From Neobacillus niacini (lineage in GTDB: Bacteria; Bacillota; Bacilli; Bacillales; Cytobacillaceae), in assembly GCF_023715785.1 (NCBI RefSeq), contig NZ_JAMBOX010000007.1, positions 185,239-249,238 on the forward strand: 64,000 bases of DNA. Reading direction: 5' to 3'. Positions 60,876-64,000 of this stretch are shown one piece after another (position 1 is the stretch's first letter; every line of letters starts with the position of its first letter). The translations under genes were made by a program, and so were the position numbers. A model generated the notes under the pieces. It was not told the origin of the DNA. It did not search any database and saw nothing but the letters and a program-made list of their open reading frames with translations.

Positions 60876-61604
60876 TTAATGATTCAGAACTTTAGAAAGG
60901 AAATCTTTTGCCCTTTCTGTTTTAGGGTTGGTAAAAAACTGTTCAGGTGAAGCAATTTCTACAATCTTGCCTTCTGCCATGAAGACGATTTGGTCGCATA
61001 TTTCCCGTGCAAACCCCATCTCATGGGTGACGACCACCATCGTCATTCCACTAGACGCCAATTTTCGTATGGCATCTAGCACTTCTTTGATCATCTCGGG
61101 GTCCAGCGCTGAAGTAGGTTCATCAAATAGCATGACGGCAGGATCCATGGCCAAGGCTCTGGCAATGGCCACCCGCTGTTGCTGCCCACCCGAGAGCTGG
61201 CTGGGATAGGAATGACATTTTTCTCCCAAGCCGAGGGATGTCAGCAAATCCTTTGCCTTCTCCACTGCTTGTTTTTTCGGTGTCTTTTTAACTTGAATCG
61301 GGGCAATTGCCACATTCTCCATAGCGGTGAGATGAGGATATAAATTAAACGATTGAAACACAAAGCCAATTTCGGTACGCAGTTTATTTATATCCGTGCT
61401 CTTTTCGTGTACAGATATACCATCTACAATAATTTCCCCAGAATGGATAGTCTCGAGTCCATTGATGCTGCGGATCAGTGTGCTTTTTCCGGCGCCGCTA
61501 GGTCCGATAAGCGCATATACATGAGATTCCGGCACTTCCAAATTGATATTTTGTAACACATGCATGCTTCCGTAACTTTTGTTTACCTGTTTGATCTGAA
61601 TCAT
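60876..61604 (-). CDS. polar amino acid ABC transporter ATP-binding protein (GlnQ-like)
   Basis: Walker A is [18 protein letters not shown], signature [19 protein letters not shown] and Walker [33 protein letters not shown] is typical of the PAAT family. It energises the importer of 61641-63163. Gene order binding protein, permease, ATPase is standard. Confidence 0.92.
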   Translation of the reverse strand: MIQIKQVNKSYGSMHVLQNINLEVPESHVYALIGPSGAGKSTLIRSINGLETIHSGEIIVDGISVHEKSTDINKLRTEIGFVFQSFNLYPHLTAMENVAIAPIQVKKTPKKQAVEKAKDLLTSLGLGEKCHSYPSQLSGGQQQRVAIARALAMDPAVMLFDEPTSALDPEMIKEVLDAIRKLASSGMTMVVVTHEMGFAREICDQIVFMAEGKIVEIASPEQFFTNPKTERAKDFLSKVLNH

Positions 61605-61640
61605 AGGTAGTCTCTCCTTACATTTTGGTGAAAAAATGCG

Positions 61641-62297
61641 TTATTCCGTTACTCGATAGCGCCGCTCCAGCAGATTGATGAGCTGAGAAAGGAGAAACGT
61701 GATGCAAAAATAGATGATTGCAATCGAGGTCCACACTTCCAACGCTTTAAAAGATGTTGCCACAAGGTTTTTGGCAACCTGTGTTAGATCAATCACAGAG
61801 ATGACAGAAACGAGAGAAGAATCCTTAATTAAGGTGATAAATTGAGATGCCATAGGAGGCAGCACCTTCCGAAATGCCTGTGGCAGGATGATAAAACGCA
61901 TGGCTTGTATATGCGTCATTCCCGAAGAGCGCGCCGCTTCCATCTGTCCACGCGGCACCGCCTGAATACCAGCCCTGACGATTTCTGCGATAAACGCTGC
62001 AGAAAAGATTCCTAATGCGACAACACCAGACCAAAATGGCCCCAATTTTAAAAATCTCCCCAACACAAAGTACATCCACATTAACAGGACGAGCAATGGA
62101 ACACCTCGAATAAATTCCACATAACTAACCGCTGCGGAAGAAAGTATTCGATTTTTCGAAACCCGGCAAAGTCCAATTAAGATTCCCACCGGAATGCTTA
62201 ACAGAAGCGCGAATGCCGAGAGTTCCAACGTTGTTAGCAGTCCTTTCATTAATAAACCCCAATTATCAGTGATCACAGACCATCCTGAGCTACCCAT
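61641..62297 (-). CDS. polar amino acid ABC transporter permease (HisM/GlnP-like)
   Basis: The 218-residue membrane protein has GLLTTLELSAFALLLSIPVG, FIRGVPLLVLLMWMYF and the EAA loop GQMEAARSSGMTHIQAMRFI. A single permease gene implies a homodimer. AGGGGG lies upstream of ATG. It is encoded 45 bp after the binding protein gene. Confidence 0.9.
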   Translation of the reverse strand: MGSSGWSVITDNWGLLMKGLLTTLELSAFALLLSIPVGILIGLCRVSKNRILSSAAVSYVEFIRGVPLLVLLMWMYFVLGRFLKLGPFWSGVVALGIFSAAFIAEIVRAGIQAVPRGQMEAARSSGMTHIQAMRFIILPQAFRKVLPPMASQFITLIKDSSLVSVISVIDLTQVAKNLVATSFKALEVWTSIAIIYFCITFLLSQLINLLERRYRVTE

Positions 62298-62341
62298 GTT
62301 GATTTAACCCCCTATCCCGCAATCCATGCAGCAAAACATTT

Positions 62342-63163
62342 TTATTCTTCATCCTGAATTTCATTGATCCAGTCATTAGATTTAAACCATTTATTGACTG
62401 CTTTCTGGTCTTCCGGCCCATTTCGGTACGAATTCAAAAATGAGTTAAGCCAGTTAATAGTGGCATAATCATTTAATTGAACCGCTACACCTAGATTTTC
62501 ATCAGAAAGCAGCTCATAAATCCCGCGAACGGAGTCGCTATTTCGGGTTTCATATATACGAACGGCTGGTTCGTCACCTACGACAGCATCTGCTTGCCCT
62601 TGTTTCACTGCTAAGGCAGCATTGGTATAACCCTCAAAATCAAGGACTTCTGCATTTTTAAACAACTCTTTCGCTAGGAGTGCACTGGTTGACCCTTGGG
62701 AGACAGTAATCTTTTTCCCTTTTTGATCTAAATCCTTCCAGCTCTTCGTAGTGGTATCACTTTTGGGCACTAAAATGACTTGTCCGGAAGTGTAATACGG
62801 ATCAGAAAAGCTAACAGCAAGTGCGCGATCACCGCGAATCGTCATAGCCGAGATGACCATATCAATTTCTCCTGTCTGCAGAGCAGGAATAAGTCCGGTA
62901 AACTCGAAATCTCTGAATTCCACTTTGACGTTCAATGCCTTGCCAATCGCACGCCCCAGATCCATGTCATAACCAATAAACTCCCCTTTTTTATCCTTCA
63001 TCTCAAAAGGCGTATACCCAGAAGATGTACCAATAACTAATTTTTTCTTATCCAAAACTTTTTGAATGGTAGAAGGACCACTTCCCCCTCCACTCGTTTC
63101 CTCCGTACAACCTGCCATCAAAGCTAATAGTAACGCCAGTAATAAGACCCATACTTTCTTCAT
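62342..63163 (-). CDS. polar amino acid ABC substrate-binding lipoprotein
   Basis: The 273-residue protein has a signal peptide with lipobox LMAGC, then KKLVIGTSSGYTPFEMKDKK, GEFIGYDMDLGRAIGKALNV, GEIDMVISAMTIRGDRALAV and FSDPYYTSGQVILVPK, all typical of SBP_bac_3 receptors. The Arg in TIRGDR contacts the ligand alpha-carboxylate. The amino acid is not identifiable. GAGGGGG precedes ATG 63163. Confidence 0.92.
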   Translation of the reverse strand: MKKVWVLLLALLLALMAGCTEETSGGGSGPSTIQKVLDKKKLVIGTSSGYTPFEMKDKKGEFIGYDMDLGRAIGKALNVKVEFRDFEFTGLIPALQTGEIDMVISAMTIRGDRALAVSFSDPYYTSGQVILVPKSDTTTKSWKDLDQKGKKITVSQGSTSALLAKELFKNAEVLDFEGYTNAALAVKQGQADAVVGDEPAVRIYETRNSDSVRGIYELLSDENLGVAVQLNDYATINWLNSFLNSYRNGPEDQKAVNKWFKSNDWINEIQDEE

Positions 63164-63242
63164 CCATTTTCCCCCTCAATTTTTAAAATCGGGCAAATAT
63201 ACCCCTTTAGAAAAACTCCTTGCTTAATTTCCAATTTTTCCC

Positions 63243-63275
63243 TCAACATCTAAGAGTATTGTCTAACGCGAACAC
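63243..63275 (-). CDS. possible leader peptide (10 residues) before amino acid ABC operon
   Basis: A very strong ribosome binding site AGGAGGTG (63280-63287) is followed after 4 bases by GTG and the frame MFALDNTLRC then TGA, 79 bp before the binding-protein start. A short frame with the best ribosome binding site of the region could be a regulatory uORF. No clear terminator/antiterminator pair follows, so a role is uncertain. Confidence 0.35.
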   Translation of the reverse strand: MFALDNTLRC

Positions 63276-63399
63276 CTTCCACCTCCTATGTACACCACAA
63301 AGCTTGGAATAACTTTTTTCGGTAGTTTTGCATTATATAAACCAGAAGACTGGATTATATCAAAAAAGCAAAAAGAGATTTTATAAATTATTATAAACT

Positions 63400-63411
63400 A
63401 TGAATATTCAT
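63400..63411. promoter_or_regulatory. perfect 12-bp palindrome upstream of amino acid ABC operon
   Basis: ATGAATATTCAT lies about 240 bp before the binding-protein start. It resembles half of ArgR-type TGAAT...ATTCA boxes but with no spacer. The rest of 63164-63747 contains two hairpins: GCACC/GGTGC (63547-63575) and ATAATCCTT/AAGGATTAT (63612-63637). Between them lies a GAGAATGAGAATGAT stretch reminiscent of a Fur box; no coding frame is seen. Confidence 0.35.
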
Positions 63412-63747
63412 AATTATATGCGTATTTTGATAAAAATAAATAAATTTGTATTTTTTTATTATTATTCAAAGAGAGGGAACAACTTAATGAATTGAAAGTG
63501 TCGATGATATACAGCCATAAAGTTGAATGAAAAAGCACCCTTCGCTATCCGAGCAGAAAGGTGCGGCGATACGTCTAGCTTTATTCCATTGAGAATGAGA
63601 ATGATAGATAATCCTTCCTTTTAAAAAAGGATTATTCTTTAGCGAGGATTCAATTTTTGAAGGAATTTATGATCGTTTTTATCATTTTTACTGAACATTT
63701 ATCTACCTTATCTTGAGTTTAATTATTTCTTTTTCATAATCTTGGGT

Positions 63748-63872
63748 TATAATAGGAGTAAGAAAATCATATTCTAAAAAAAGACCAAACATGCAGCCAC
63801 ATGTTCGGTCCAGCAATAGACGGTTCCCTCAAAGGGGATCGGCTTCCAAGCGGATGATCCACCCGAGCCTCT
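63748..63872 (+). ncRNA. second antitoxin RNA locus, interrupted
   Basis: TATAAT at 63748-63753 and the sequence 63783-63872 repeat the antitoxin RNA of 7369-7505, including the 11-bp hairpin GACC(A)AACATG/CATGTTCGGTC and CAGCAATAGACGGTTCCCTC. The copy stops in the loop of its terminator, after GATCCACCCGAGCCTCTA, where an IS3-family end begins. The matching toxin gene should lie beyond the element, outside the window. Confidence 0.65.
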
Positions 63873-63873
63873 A

Positions 63874-64000
63874 TGATCTGAACCCAAAAAGTTAGACACA
63901 AAAATTAGGCAGCTACCTGGGCATGAATTCGGTATTGAACTGGACTCATGCCTTTTAATTTTGCCTTAATTCGCTTGTTATTATAATAGTAAATATATTT
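63874..64000 (-). mobile_element. IS3-family (IS150-group) insertion sequence, one end
   Basis: The terminal sequence TGATCTGAACCCAAAAAGTT, then AGACA, is a typical IS150-group inverted repeat, followed by the 3' end of a transposase gene on the minus strand. The element continues beyond the right edge of the window. It has landed inside the terminator loop of an antitoxin RNA copy. Confidence 0.85.
63905..64000 (-). CDS. IS3-family transposase OrfB, C-terminal end (partial)
   Basis: The last 31 residues read KYIYYYNNKRIKAKLKGMSP and VQYRIHAQVAA, then TAA. This is the conserved C-terminus of IS150-type DDE transposases (YYNNxRIKxKLxGMSPVxYR). The body of the gene is outside the window. Confidence 0.92.
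   Translation of the reverse strand, partial: KYIYYYNNKRIKAKLKGMSPVQYRIHAQVAA

Noticed and set aside
63590..63640. Fur box (GAGAATGAGAATGAT)
   Set aside because: Direct rather than inverted repeat and no gene starts nearby; kept only as a note in the regulatory entry.

Overview
This window is AT-rich chromosomal DNA from an aerobic or facultative Gram-positive bacterium, most likely a Bacillaceae member. The evidence is AGGAGG-type ribosome binding sites, frequent TTG/GTG starts, a LytR-CpsA-Psr protein, a THI-box (TPP) riboswitch with an intrinsic terminator, a PadR regulator, and a TxpA-like type I toxin with a 3'-overlapping antisense RNA. It holds no rRNA, tRNA or CRISPR array. Most genes lie on the minus strand and serve uptake and catabolism of carboxylic acids, CoA esters, ketones and N-acyl compounds.

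Layout. Positions 1-9 kb are a mixed region: the start of a TRAP-type binding protein, an acyl-CoA synthetase, an MFS transporter, an LCP protein, an SDR gene behind a TPP riboswitch, a type I toxin-antitoxin locus, a DMT transporter and several gene remnants. Positions 9-33.6 kb are one long minus-strand catabolic cluster, read right to left. It holds an IclR regulator, HyuA/HyuB-type carboxylase or hydrolase, acyl-CoA dehydrogenase, enoyl-CoA hydratase, two class III CoA transferases, and an aldolase-like thiolase with its DUF35 partner. These are followed by two binding proteins with a complete Liv-type ABC importer, a phenylacetate-CoA-ligase-like enzyme and 3-hydroxyacyl-CoA dehydrogenase. 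After a terminator come a two-gene MaoC/FAS1-like hydratase, another hydratase, an ACAD10/11-like dehydrogenase, a quinone oxidoreductase and an APH-like kinase. The tail of this cluster carries a gutted crotonase gene and a thiolase stub.

Positions 34-48 kb look like a ketone/alcohol module. Two SDR dehydrogenases, a LysR regulator and an HSL-type esterase flank a five-gene operon whose order and subunit sizes resemble acetophenone carboxylase (Apc1-Apc5: HyuA-like, small Cys-rich protein, HyuA-like, HyuB-like, 34-kDa-type fifth protein). A Baeyer-Villiger monooxygenase is transcribed divergently from it. Together these could oxidise an alcohol to a ketone and then either carboxylate it or convert it to an ester that is hydrolysed.

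Positions 48-57 kb hold a CBS-HEPN protein (its truncated copy lies at 7.8-8.2 kb), a GNAT acetyltransferase, an M20 amidohydrolase with a DUF3100 membrane pair, a NapH-like ferredoxin membrane protein interrupted by an in-frame UGA, a PadR regulator with clear operators, and a nitroreductase-like protein. Positions 57-64 kb hold two metal-dependent amidohydrolases and a polar amino acid ABC transporter with a possible leader peptide. The window ends in a second copy of the antitoxin RNA, interrupted by the end of an IS3-family element. All functional assignments are from motifs and context read by eye; no database search was possible.
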